A stretch of DNA of 64,000 nt from Mumia xiangluensis. Its GTDB lineage: Bacteria; Actinomycetota; Actinomycetes; Propionibacteriales; Nocardioidaceae. Position numbers and translations under genes: made by a program. Positions 11,551 to 20,101 of the stretch are shown here, piece after piece (within the stretch, counting starts at the first letter, position 1; every line of letters begins with the position of its first letter). The DNA is taken from contig NZ_WJYO01000002.1 in NCBI RefSeq assembly GCF_010994095.1, forward strand, positions 186,001-250,000, given 5' to 3'. The notes under the pieces were generated by a model, which worked only from the letters and a program-made list of their open reading frames with translations, was not told the DNA's origin and ran no database searches.

Positions 11551-12207
11551 GTGGCGAGCCTGCTCTTCTTCACCGGGACCATGGACAGCGGCAAGTCGAC
11601 GCTGGCGCTCCAGACGAACCACAACCATGCCGCGCGCGGCCGCGTCGGCCGGATCTTCACCAGCCAGGACCGCGCCGGCGACGGTCGGCTCTCCAGCCGC
11701 CTCGGGCTGTCGACGGAGGCGATCGAGGTCGACCCGACGTTCGACTTCTGGGAATACGTCGTCAGCTCGCTGACCGCGGGCGGCCGGATCGACTACGTGA
11801 TCGCGGACGAGGCGCAGTTCTACACCACGGCCCAGGTCGAGGCGCTCGCCCGGATCGCCGACGAGCTCCAGATCGACGTCTTCGCGTTCGGGATCCTCAC
11901 CGACTTCCGCACGCGGCTCTTCGAAGGCTCGGCACGCCTCGTCGAGCTCGCCGACCGCATCCAGCCCCTCCAGGTCGAGGCACTCTGCTGGTGCGGCAAG
12001 CGCGCCACCCACAACGCGCGGACCGAGAACGGCGTGATGGTCACCGAGGGTGACCAGATCGTGGTCGGCGACGTCGACGAGCCCGGCTTCCCGACGCCCA
12101 ACATCGGGTACGAGGTGCTCTGCCGACAGCATCACCGCCGACGGATGACCACGGCTCGGGCACGCGCGGTGACCACGCTCAACGACCCTCTGCCGTTCGG
12201 CAGCTGA
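11551..12207 (+). CDS. tdk: thymidine kinase
   Basis: A 218-residue type II thymidine kinase, phosphorylating thymidine to dTMP for salvage. The P-loop GTMDSGKST is at residues 9-17. The DEAQF motif lies near residue 90, and the zinc-binding cysteines appear as CWCGKR and VLCRQHHRR near the C-terminus. The GTG at 11551 puts the P-loop at its normal distance from the N-terminus. It ends two bases before the convergent cyclase stop. Confidence 0.95.
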   Translation: MASLLFFTGTMDSGKSTLALQTNHNHAARGRVGRIFTSQDRAGDGRLSSRLGLSTEAIEVDPTFDFWEYVVSSLTAGGRIDYVIADEAQFYTTAQVEALARIADELQIDVFAFGILTDFRTRLFEGSARLVELADRIQPLQVEALCWCGKRATHNARTENGVMVTEGDQIVVGDVDEPGFPTPNIGYEVLCRQHHRRRMTTARARAVTTLNDPLPFGS

Positions 12208-12209
12208 GG

Positions 12210-13622
12210 TCACCCGGCCCCCAGCCCGTCGACCTGGAACAGCTCGACCGGCTCCGCCTTTCCCTTCAGCTCCAGGAATCCGAGCGACTCCGCCCGCGCG
12301 TCCGGCAGCAGCGCCAGAGTGGCCGCGCTGACTGCGACCCCGCCCGCCGGCGCCTTGCCCTCGATCCGGCTCGCCGTGTTGACGGTGTCGCCGATGACGG
12401 TGTGGGTCCGGCCGCCCGCGGTGCCGAGCACGCTCACCGACACCGGGCCGGAGTTGATCCCGACGCGGAACGTCGGCCAGTCGGGATGCTCTGCCAGGAC
12501 GGCGGCGGTCGCCTCCTGGAGCGCCAGCCCGGCGAGCACCGCCCGTCGTGCGTGGTCCGGCTGGTCGCCCCGGCGGTTGAACGTGACCATCAGCGCGTCG
12601 CCGATGATCCGGTCGACGTCGCCGCCGTACCGTCCGGCGACCGCCGGCACCGCGACCTCGAAGAACGTGTTGAGCATCTGGGTGACCTCACGGGGCTCGT
12701 GCGCCTCGGAGAAGGTGGTGAACCCCTGGAGGTCGGCGAAGAGGATGCTCATGTCGCGCTCCCCCTCGGTCGTGTCGTCGAGATAGAGCGCCGCGAACCG
12801 CTCCTCGTGCCACTGCGACCGTGCCACGAGCGCGACCAGCAGCACCGCCGCCAGCATCAGGACGTGCCACTCCCACCACGACAGGTGCCAGTTCCGGGAG
12901 AAGGCGACCGCGACCGACGCCTCGGCGAGCAGCACGAACGCCGACGCGACGGCCAGCGGCAGCGCCGTACGGCGGTCGCGCCACAGGCGCAGGTAGCGCC
13001 ACGCCGCCACCGCGTACCCGACGACCGCCGCCCCCGCGAACCCCGCGAGAAGCCCGTCGACCTGCTCGGGCACGGCACCGGCGTCGAACGGCCAGATCTG
13101 GGCGAGCGAGAAGACCGCCCACCCCACGGCCAGCGCGATGATCGCCCCCTGCAGCAGCGGCGCACGGCGTACGACGGCGACGTCACGCTCCCCGCTGAGG
13201 TCGCTGCCGGACCACACCGCGAACACCGCGCCCAGCGCCAGGCCCGCCGGGGTGGCCAGCACGAAGCCCGCGTTCGGAGTGTCGAGGAGCACCTTCGGCG
13301 TCGCCAGCGCATGGAGCCCGAGGAAGGCGGCGGTCACGAGGAACGCGTACGACGCCAGGAGCACGCGCGCGTCGCCCCGGCGCCGGGCCGCGGTCCCCAT
13401 CACCGACGCGAGGACGGCGCTGGTCGCCGCCGCCGCGAGCACCAGCCAGAAGTGCGCGGGGTGGTCCTCCCACGCGACGTCGATCTCCGGCCGCCACAGG
13501 AGCAGGCCGAGCCCGAGCAGCGGCAGCGCGAGGCAGGCGGCGAGGACCACCAGCCCCGTACGCTCCGCCGACGCCGGGTCGCCTCCACGACCGCCGCCGC
13601 GGGTTCCGCGGTGCTCAGGCAT
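12210..13622 (-). CDS. class III adenylate/guanylate cyclase with N-terminal membrane domain
   Basis: A 470-residue protein. The N-terminal 260 residues form seven or so hydrophobic segments (GLVVLAACLALPLLGLGLLLW onward). The C-terminal catalytic domain has MSILFADLQGFTTFS (first metal Asp), GDALMVTFN (second Asp), FRVGINSGPV and GDTVNTASRIE. It is expected to make cAMP; substrate-specifying residues were not analysed in detail. ATG 13622 overlaps the stop of the upstream receiver/oxidoreductase gene by eight bases, so the two are co-translated, suggesting linked signalling. Confidence 0.92.
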   Translation of the reverse strand: MPEHRGTRGGGRGGDPASAERTGLVVLAACLALPLLGLGLLLWRPEIDVAWEDHPAHFWLVLAAAATSAVLASVMGTAARRRGDARVLLASYAFLVTAAFLGLHALATPKVLLDTPNAGFVLATPAGLALGAVFAVWSGSDLSGERDVAVVRRAPLLQGAIIALAVGWAVFSLAQIWPFDAGAVPEQVDGLLAGFAGAAVVGYAVAAWRYLRLWRDRRTALPLAVASAFVLLAEASVAVAFSRNWHLSWWEWHVLMLAAVLLVALVARSQWHEERFAALYLDDTTEGERDMSILFADLQGFTTFSEAHEPREVTQMLNTFFEVAVPAVAGRYGGDVDRIIGDALMVTFNRRGDQPDHARRAVLAGLALQEATAAVLAEHPDWPTFRVGINSGPVSVSVLGTAGGRTHTVIGDTVNTASRIEGKAPAGGVAVSAATLALLPDARAESLGFLELKGKAEPVELFQVDGLGAG

Positions 13623-15327
13623 CGCCCTCGGCCAGACACTCGTGGACCTGCGAGACGACCACGGATCCCTCCCCGACGGCCGACGCGACGCGCTTGACGG
13701 ACCCCGCACGCAGGTCACCCACCGCGAACACCCCCGGCAGGGTCGTCTCGTACGGCCTTGGCGCGCGCGTGCGCGGCCAGACCCCGTCGATCGCCGCGTC
13801 CGCACCCGCGACCACGAACCCTCGCGGGTCGCGCACGACCGACTCGGGAAGCCAGTCCGTACGGGGCTGGGCGCCGATCATCGCGAACAGCCCGTCCGCC
13901 TGCTCGACCTCGTCGAAGCCGGCGGCGCGGTCTCGGAACACAACGCTCTCGAGCCAGCCCTCCCCACCGCCGCCGATGACCTCCGTGCCGGTGCGCACGG
14001 TGATGTTGTCGGCCGCGGCGATCGCGTCGACGAGGTACTGGGACATGCCCGCCTCGATCGTGTCGGCCCGGATCGCGAGGGTCACGTGCGCGCAGTAGCG
14101 GGCGAGGTGCAGCACCGCCTGTCCGGCGGAGTTGCCGCCTCCGACGACGACCGCGCGCCGGCCGGTCATCGCGTGCGCCTCCGACACGCTCGCCCCGTAG
14201 AACACGCCCGATCCGCTGAACGCCTCCAGCGCGGGGACACCGAGCCTGCGGTACGAGACGCCGGACGCGAGCACGACCGCCCGCGCGGTCACCGTGCCGA
14301 CGTCGCCGATCTCGACCGCGAACCCACCGGACTCCTGGTGGCGCAGGGAGACGACCTCCCGCATGAACAGCACGTGGGCTCCGAACACCCACGCCTGCTG
14401 GTACGCGCGCTGGGCGAGCTCGGCCCCGCTGATCCCGCGGGAGAACCCGAGGTAGTTGCGGATCAGGGAGCTCGACCCGGCCTGCCCGCCGATCGCCTCC
14501 CGCTCCACGACGAGCGTGCGCAGCCCCTCCGACGACCCGTACACCGCGGCCGCGAGGCCCGCAGGCCCCGCTCCGACGACCACGACGTCGAAGGCGCGGT
14601 CCCCCTCAAGCGTCGTCGTGACTCCCCAGGCCTCCGCGATCTCGACGTCGGTGGGATCCAGCAGGACCCGGCGGTCGATCGCCGGCATCCAGACGAGCAC
14701 GTCGACGCCGTCCAGGTCGTGCCCCTGCCCGCGTACGGCGCGCTCGACGCGGTCGGCGAGCGGGGTGCCGCGCTCACGGAAGGCGTGGGGCAGCCCGTTG
14801 CGCAGCAGCATGCTCCGCACCTCTGCCGCCCGGGCCGAGCTGCGCCCGGCGACGACGACGACCTCGCGCATGGTGCTGACGTCCCCGCGCGACCACTCCT
14901 GCACGAACTCGGCGACCGTCCGGTGAAACAGCTCGTCGCGGCTCGTCCAGGGTTTGAGCACGTAGTAGCTGACGTCACCGACGGCGACCGCGCCGAGGAT
15001 GCTCTGCGCCACGTCGCGACTCGCCCACGACCCCCACTCGACGAGCATCGCGCGTCGCGCGTCGGGATGGAGCGTGCGTGCGGTGGCGAAGACGTCGACC
15101 CTGTCCTCGGGTGCCAGCCCATGGTCGACCAGCACCACGGCCACCGGCGCAGCGTGGTCGTGGGACTGCTCGAGGACGCGTACGGCGTCGGCCGAGGTCA
15201 GCTCGCCGCGGACCCGGTAGTCGGACCCGAACGCCCGGAAGAGCTCACGCTCGATGCGTTCGAGCACCGCGGGATCCCGGTCGACCGCCAGGAGCAGCGG
15301 CCGGGCATCACCACCGTCACGCGCCAT
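13615..15327 (-). CDS. receiver-like domain fused to thioredoxin-reductase-like flavoprotein
   Basis: A 570-residue fusion. Residues 10-145 resemble a response-regulator receiver: acidic D16/D18, a candidate phospho-acceptor D68 in VVLVDHG, and the conserved lysine K125 in YVLKPW. Residues 150-235 look like a small thioredoxin/glutaredoxin-like domain without an obvious redox cysteine. Residues 245-570 are a thioredoxin-reductase-like FAD/NAD(P) module with GAGPAG (252-257), GGGNSAGQ and GVFAVGDLR. The segment GVFYGASVSEA stands where TrxB has its CATC motif, so the redox-active disulfide is absent. It overlaps the cyclase gene by 8 bases. A TACCTT box six bases before ATG 15327 supports that start over the ATG at 15369. 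Similar fusions are annotated in other actinomycetes; their activity is uncertain. Confidence 0.85.
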   Translation of the reverse strand: MARDGGDARPLLLAVDRDPAVLERIERELFRAFGSDYRVRGELTSADAVRVLEQSHDHAAPVAVVLVDHGLAPEDRVDVFATARTLHPDARRAMLVEWGSWASRDVAQSILGAVAVGDVSYYVLKPWTSRDELFHRTVAEFVQEWSRGDVSTMREVVVVAGRSSARAAEVRSMLLRNGLPHAFRERGTPLADRVERAVRGQGHDLDGVDVLVWMPAIDRRVLLDPTDVEIAEAWGVTTTLEGDRAFDVVVVGAGPAGLAAAVYGSSEGLRTLVVEREAIGGQAGSSSLIRNYLGFSRGISGAELAQRAYQQAWVFGAHVLFMREVVSLRHQESGGFAVEIGDVGTVTARAVVLASGVSYRRLGVPALEAFSGSGVFYGASVSEAHAMTGRRAVVVGGGNSAGQAVLHLARYCAHVTLAIRADTIEAGMSQYLVDAIAAADNITVRTGTEVIGGGGEGWLESVVFRDRAAGFDEVEQADGLFAMIGAQPRTDWLPESVVRDPRGFVVAGADAAIDGVWPRTRAPRPYETTLPGVFAVGDLRAGSVKRVASAVGEGSVVVSQVHECLAEGDA

Positions 15328-15333
15328 ACAGGA

Positions 15334-15339
15334 AAGGTA
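15334..15339 (-). promoter_or_regulatory. TACCTT -10 box, leaderless-type promoter
   Basis: Minus-strand TACCTT followed by six bases and ATG 15327, the same geometry as at sseA, lprG and others in this window. It supports the shorter start of the receiver/oxidoreductase gene. Confidence 0.45.
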
Positions 15340-15400
15340 TGCGAGCAGACGGCCGCGGTGGGGCGACATTGTCAGCCCGCGGCGGCCGCCGATCGTGCGG

Positions 15401-16528
15401 TCACAGGTCGACGAGCAGCGGCACCCGCATCTCGGCCGGCGTCACCGAGCCGTGGAACCCGGCCATCTTCAGCTCGATCGCGAAGTGCCGCGACGAGAAC
15501 ACCCCGAAGTCGCCGAGCGCCGCCACGACCACGTCGCCGATGCGCGGGCGCACGCGGTCGTCGATCGGACCGAACCAGCCGGCCGCCTCCGCCTCCTCGC
15601 GGGTCAGCACCAGCGCCTGGCCGGCCACGCGGTCCCGCCAGCGCGCGGCGACATCCTCCGCGGCGCCCGAGCGCGTGTAGAGGTGCCGGAACCGCGCCTC
15701 GCCGGCGAACACGGTGACATCGGTGAGCATGCCGGGCTCGGCCTCGACGTCGAAGCGCCCCGCGGGGGGCAGGTCGAGCATGCCGTGGTCGGCCGTGACG
15801 ACCAGGGCGGTGCCGGGCGCCAACGCATCACGCAGGTCGGCGAGGTCACCGTTGATGCCGCGCAGACGGTCACGCCACTCCGGCGACGTGCAGCCGCGCT
15901 CGTGGCCGGTGTGGTCGAGCGTCGACTCGTACGTGTAGACGAGCGACCGCGGGGTCGCTTCCGACGCCTCGACCACCACGTCGAGCCGCTCGTAGACCGA
16001 CACGAACGGGTGGAACGGCACCCCGCTCTGGCTGCAGACCGTCAGTCCGGTGCCTTCGAACTCGGCCTTGTTGACCGTCGACGTGGGGATGCCTGCGGCG
16101 TCGATCCGCTCGAACATCGTCGGATGCGGCTGCCACTGCGCCGGATCGACCTCGGGGTCCCACCGAAGGCTGTTCATCACGCGATCGGTGCCTGGGATCC
16201 GGCTGGTGTAGCCGACGACCCCGTGGCGTCCGGGCGGCAGCCCCGTGCCGAGCGACGTGAGGCTGGTCGCCGTCGTCGACGGCAGACCGGAGCGCAGCGG
16301 CTCGCGGTCGAGGAGCGAGGCGAGGTACGGGGCGGCGTCGGCGTGCTCGGCGAGCAGGTCGTGCCCGAGACCGTCGACCAGCACCACGACGTACCGGTCG
16401 GCAGGCGGCAGGGACAGCACGTCCGACCAGCTCGGAACCCCCATCGCCGCGGCGATGCTCGGCAGGAGCGACGTGAGGCTTCGTCCGTGGTAGTCGACCG
16501 TCGGCTCCGCGATGTCGGCTGCGGTCAC
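15401..16528 (-). CDS. alkaline phosphatase superfamily (nucleotide pyrophosphatase/PDE-like) protein
   Basis: A 375-residue metal-dependent hydrolase of the type I phosphodiesterase/nucleotide pyrophosphatase group. Metal-site and nucleophile motifs are VVVLVDGLGHDLL, PSTTATSLTSLGTG (candidate nucleophile Thr), TLDHTGHERG and VVTADHGMLD. No signal peptide is seen, so it is probably cytoplasmic. The GTG at 16528 overlaps the upstream DUF5998 stop by four bases. The substrate is unknown. Confidence 0.85.
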   Translation of the reverse strand: MTAADIAEPTVDYHGRSLTSLLPSIAAAMGVPSWSDVLSLPPADRYVVVLVDGLGHDLLAEHADAAPYLASLLDREPLRSGLPSTTATSLTSLGTGLPPGRHGVVGYTSRIPGTDRVMNSLRWDPEVDPAQWQPHPTMFERIDAAGIPTSTVNKAEFEGTGLTVCSQSGVPFHPFVSVYERLDVVVEASEATPRSLVYTYESTLDHTGHERGCTSPEWRDRLRGINGDLADLRDALAPGTALVVTADHGMLDLPPAGRFDVEAEPGMLTDVTVFAGEARFRHLYTRSGAAEDVAARWRDRVAGQALVLTREEAEAAGWFGPIDDRVRPRIGDVVVAALGDFGVFSSRHFAIELKMAGFHGSVTPAEMRVPLLVDL

Positions 16529-17154
16529 CGGGGACGGCTCGTCACGGCCGACAGCTCGCGGGCAAAGCCGAGCAGCCGCTGCACCGCGCTGCCGCCGTCG
16601 GCGGCCGCGCTGACGCGCAGCGAGAAGTCGTCGGCGGTCGCCGAGCCGGTGTATCCGTGGTCGGCCTCGCAGTTGGGGTCGGAGCACGCAGCCGGCTCCA
16701 GGTCGAGGCGGCGCACCGCACCCCAGCCGATCGTCAGGAGCGCCTCGGCAGCGTCCTCGGAGGTCACGTCGCCGACCGCCGTCGCCGCGGGGACCGTGCG
16801 GGTGACGACCACGGAGTCGACCGTGCGCAGGGGCACGGCCTCGGTCGTGGTCGACGTGTACGGCTCCGGGAGCACGTCGTCAGCCGGGTGCTCGTCGGTG
16901 TGCGCGAGGACCAGACGGGTCGGGGTGAGGGTCAGCACGGTCATGTGACGACGCACCTCGTCTCGGTCGAACGTCGGCTCGTGGTGCAGGACGTAGGCGA
17001 GAACCGGCTCGTCGGCGAGCGCGTCAGAGAGACCGGCCGCGACGACCTGCGGGTAGTAGCCCGTCGTCTCGATGTCGGCGCTCAGCTCGGCCGTGCGGTC
17101 GCGGGCCTGGTCAGGGGTCTCCGCGCGCTGGGGCGACGGGTGTCGGTTGGCCAT
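16525..17154 (-). CDS. DUF5998 family protein
   Basis: A 209-residue protein matching my memory of the actinobacterial family DUF5998. It has a leading helix (ARDRTAELSADIETTGYYPQ), a beta-rich middle and the stretch CSDPNCEADHGYTG. ATG 17154 has a GGAAGG-like SD a few bases upstream. The 3' end is coupled by GTGA to the phosphatase-superfamily gene and its 5' side faces the GNAT/acyl-CoA synthetase gene on the same strand. Its function is not known. Confidence 0.7.
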   Translation of the reverse strand: MANRHPSPQRAETPDQARDRTAELSADIETTGYYPQVVAAGLSDALADEPVLAYVLHHEPTFDRDEVRRHMTVLTLTPTRLVLAHTDEHPADDVLPEPYTSTTTEAVPLRTVDSVVVTRTVPAATAVGDVTSEDAAEALLTIGWGAVRRLDLEPAACSDPNCEADHGYTGSATADDFSLRVSAAADGGSAVQRLLGFARELSAVTSRPR

Positions 17155-17234
17155 ACCTTCCAGTCTCCCACCCCGCGCGAGCTCTGGGTCAATCGTCCCC
17201 AGGTGCGGGCCCTTCGACCGGTGGGTCGGCCACC

Positions 17235-19991
17235 TCATGCGTCCGCCATCGTGTCGCCGAGCCCGACCGGCGAGCTGAGCCGGCGGACGTACCAGTCGCG
17301 ACGGTTGTCGATCGGCTGCGCGACGCGTGCCCGGGCCTTCAGGACGCGGTAACCGTCGTGGCCGGCGAGCACCGGCTCGAGGTTGAGCTCGGAGACCTCA
17401 GGCAGGTCGTCCTTCAGCGCCGCGACGCGCTGGAGCAGGTCTTCGACGGCATCCAGGTCGGCACGCGGCCCACCGCGGTAGCCGAAGAGCAGCGGCGCAG
17501 ACTTCAGCTCGCGGATCATCGCCGCGACGTCGACGTCGGTGACGGGCGGGATCCGGTAGGCGCGATCCTCCAGGAGGTCGCTCGCCGCACCCGACAGCGC
17601 GAAGGACAGCAGCGGTCCGAACAGCGGGTCCTCGACGGTGCGGATCGAGATCGGGACCCCGGGGGGTGCCATCTTCTGGACGACGAACATCGCCCGCTCC
17701 GGCGGGCCGATGTAGTCGGTCATCGCCGCCCAGGCCTCGGTCATGTCGTCGGCGTCAGAGATGTTGCGCCACACGTGCGTGAGGTCGGGGCGTGCCCGGA
17801 CGGTGTCGGCGGTCGCCTTGAGGACGACGTTCCAGCCGAGCTGCTCCCCCGCGGCGATCGCGGCGTCCAGGCTCGGCACCGGCTCCCAGTCCCACAGGTC
17901 GATCCCGTAGAGGCGCAGGAGCTCGTGGACGTCGGCGTCGGTCAGCCAGCCGCCGTCGGGCGTGCGGGCGAGCGCTGTGCGGACGAGCGAGCTCGCCGCG
18001 TCGCGGTCGATGTCGTCGAAGTGGGCGATGTCGCCCTGCTCGCTGCCGGCCCACTGGGCGTAGCTGACGACCCGCGCCAGGGCGCGTACGGCCGACTCAG
18101 GCGCCGAGTAGGACGGGACGGAGCCGCGACCCGCGGCCCCTTCGACGTCGGGGACCCGGAGCAGCTCGGGCACGCCCTCGGACCCGAGGAACGTGGACAC
18201 GATCGGCTTGTCGGACTGCTCCCCGACCGCCGCGAGCACGTTGGCGACGTCCTCGCCGGTGGTGTTCACCGGCGGGATGAAGACGGCGACGATCGCGTCG
18301 ACGTCCGGGTTGTCGATCGCGGCGTCGAGGGCCTTCTCGAAGTCGTCGGCGCTGGCGTTCGCACCGAGCGCGACCGGGTCGGCGACCTTAAGCCCCGACG
18401 CGGTGGCGGCGTCAGCGACCAGCAGGGCGAGCGCGTCGGAGTTGCCGACGACCGCGACCCGCGGCCCGCGCGGAAGCGGCTGGTGCGCGAGAAGCTGTGC
18501 CACGTCGAACATCTCGTCGAGCGTGTCGACCTGGATCACGCCCGCCTGGTGGAACATCGCGTCGACGGCCGACTGCGGCGCCGTGGTCTTGCGTACGGCG
18601 TGCCCGACGGGGACACCCTGGGTCGAGCGCCCCGACTTCACGGCGACCACGGGCTTCTTGCGCCCGACGCGGCGGGCGATCCGCGAGAACTTGCGCGGGT
18701 TGCCGATGGACTCCAGGTAGAGCAGGACGACCTCGGTCGCGTCGTCCTCCTCCCAGTACTGGAGGAGGTCGTTGCCGGAGACGTCGGCGCGGTTGCCGGC
18801 GGACACGAACGTCGAGAGGCCGAGGCCGCGCCGGTCGACGTTCTCGAGGATCGCGAGCCCGAGCGCACCGGACTGGCAGAAGAACCCGACACGCCCGCGC
18901 GGCGGGATCAGCGGTGACAGCGACGCGTTCAGCCGCACCTGGGAGGACGTGTTGATGACGCCGAGGCAGTTGGGACCGACCAGGCGCAGGCCGTACGACC
19001 GGGCGAGGCCGACCAGGCGACGCTGGCGCCGGCGCCCCTCGTCGCCGATCTCGGCGAAGCCGGACGAGATGACGATCAGGCCGTGCACGCCCTTGGCGGC
19101 GCAGTCGAGCACGACCTCGGGCACCGACTCCGCCGGCACGGCGATGACCGCGAGGTCGACGTCGCCGGGGATGTCCTGGACCGTCTTGTACGCCGGGAGC
19201 CCGGAGACCGCCTCGGCCTGCGGGTTCACCGCGTAGACCGCGCCGGCGAAGTCCCCCAGGACGAGGTTGCGGATCATGCCCTGGCCGATGGTGTCCTGGC
19301 GGCGGCTCGCCCCGACGACGGCGACGCTGCGGGCGTTGAAGAAGCGCTCGATCGACGCCGCCTCGGCCCGGTGCTCGCGTGACTGCATGACGCCGATCGC
19401 GGTCTCGGTCGGGTCGATCGGGAAGACGAGGCGCATCACGCCGTCCTCGACGCTGCGCTCGACCTGGTAGCCCTGGTCCCGGAAGACCTGGATCATGCGG
19501 ACGTTCTCCGGGAGGACGTCGGCGACGAACCGGTGGATGCCCATCTCGCGGCCTGCCTGCGCGAGGTGCTCGAGGAGGAGCTGGGCGAGACCACGGCCCT
19601 GCTGGTCGTCCTCGACCAGGAACGCGACCTCGGCCTCGCCCGGAGCCACCGCGTCGTAGCGGCCGACCGCGAGGATGCTCGCGCCGATCGTCACCACGAA
19701 CGCCACCCGCGACCGGTAGTCGACCTCGGTGAACCGCTTGACGTCGCGGTTGGACAACGTGGGGTACGGGGCGAAGAACCGGTAGTACTTCGACTGCTCC
19801 GACACCCGGGAGTAGAACGCGACGAGCTCCTCGGCGTCGTCGGGGATGATCGGACGCAGGTGTGCGGCTCCGCCGTCGCGGAGCACGACGTCGGCCTCCC
19901 AGTGCTCGGGATAACGTTCGTCGGGCTGGCGCTGGTCGGGCTGGTGCTGGTCGGGCTGGTGCTCGCTGGATCGGGCAGGTTCGTCGGCCAC
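17235..19991 (-). CDS. GNAT acetyltransferase / ADP-forming acyl-CoA synthetase-like fusion (PatZ/Pat type)
   Basis: A 918-residue protein related to protein lysine acetyltransferases that regulate acetyl-CoA synthetase. The N-terminus has short tandem repeats (HQPDQ units, about residues 11-25). Residues 30-195 are a GNAT domain with the acetyl-CoA loop DDQQGRGLAQLLL. Residues 210-900 are an NDP-forming acyl-CoA synthetase-like region: a CoA-binding Rossmann part (SVAVVGASRRQDTIGQG), GPNCLGVINT, a ligase-CoA domain and a C-terminal ATP-grasp part (WNVVLKATADTV). The GNAT-first order is the usual actinobacterial one. In this class the synthetase part normally acts as a sensor rather than an enzyme; that is family knowledge, not visible here. 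Confidence 0.88.
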   Translation of the reverse strand: MADEPARSSEHQPDQHQPDQRQPDERYPEHWEADVVLRDGGAAHLRPIIPDDAEELVAFYSRVSEQSKYYRFFAPYPTLSNRDVKRFTEVDYRSRVAFVVTIGASILAVGRYDAVAPGEAEVAFLVEDDQQGRGLAQLLLEHLAQAGREMGIHRFVADVLPENVRMIQVFRDQGYQVERSVEDGVMRLVFPIDPTETAIGVMQSREHRAEAASIERFFNARSVAVVGASRRQDTIGQGMIRNLVLGDFAGAVYAVNPQAEAVSGLPAYKTVQDIPGDVDLAVIAVPAESVPEVVLDCAAKGVHGLIVISSGFAEIGDEGRRRQRRLVGLARSYGLRLVGPNCLGVINTSSQVRLNASLSPLIPPRGRVGFFCQSGALGLAILENVDRRGLGLSTFVSAGNRADVSGNDLLQYWEEDDATEVVLLYLESIGNPRKFSRIARRVGRKKPVVAVKSGRSTQGVPVGHAVRKTTAPQSAVDAMFHQAGVIQVDTLDEMFDVAQLLAHQPLPRGPRVAVVGNSDALALLVADAATASGLKVADPVALGANASADDFEKALDAAIDNPDVDAIVAVFIPPVNTTGEDVANVLAAVGEQSDKPIVSTFLGSEGVPELLRVPDVEGAAGRGSVPSYSAPESAVRALARVVSYAQWAGSEQGDIAHFDDIDRDAASSLVRTALARTPDGGWLTDADVHELLRLYGIDLWDWEPVPSLDAAIAAGEQLGWNVVLKATADTVRARPDLTHVWRNISDADDMTEAWAAMTDYIGPPERAMFVVQKMAPPGVPISIRTVEDPLFGPLLSFALSGAASDLLEDRAYRIPPVTDVDVAAMIRELKSAPLLFGYRGGPRADLDAVEDLLQRVAALKDDLPEVSELNLEPVLAGHDGYRVLKARARVAQPIDNRRDWYVRRLSSPVGLGDTMADA

Positions 19992-20101
19992 ACCCAGAAT
20001 CTACCGTCTGGTCCCACCCGTCGCGGCGTCGCAGCCGAGGGTCGTCCGTGCGATGGCCTAATGTTCTGAGAGCCCCGCTCCACCTGCCCGAAAGGACGTG
20101 C

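Noticed and set aside
13138-15717. 859-residue open frame opposite the cyclase and receiver/oxidoreductase genes
   Set aside because: Composition of an antisense frame, and it spans two real genes with recognised domains.
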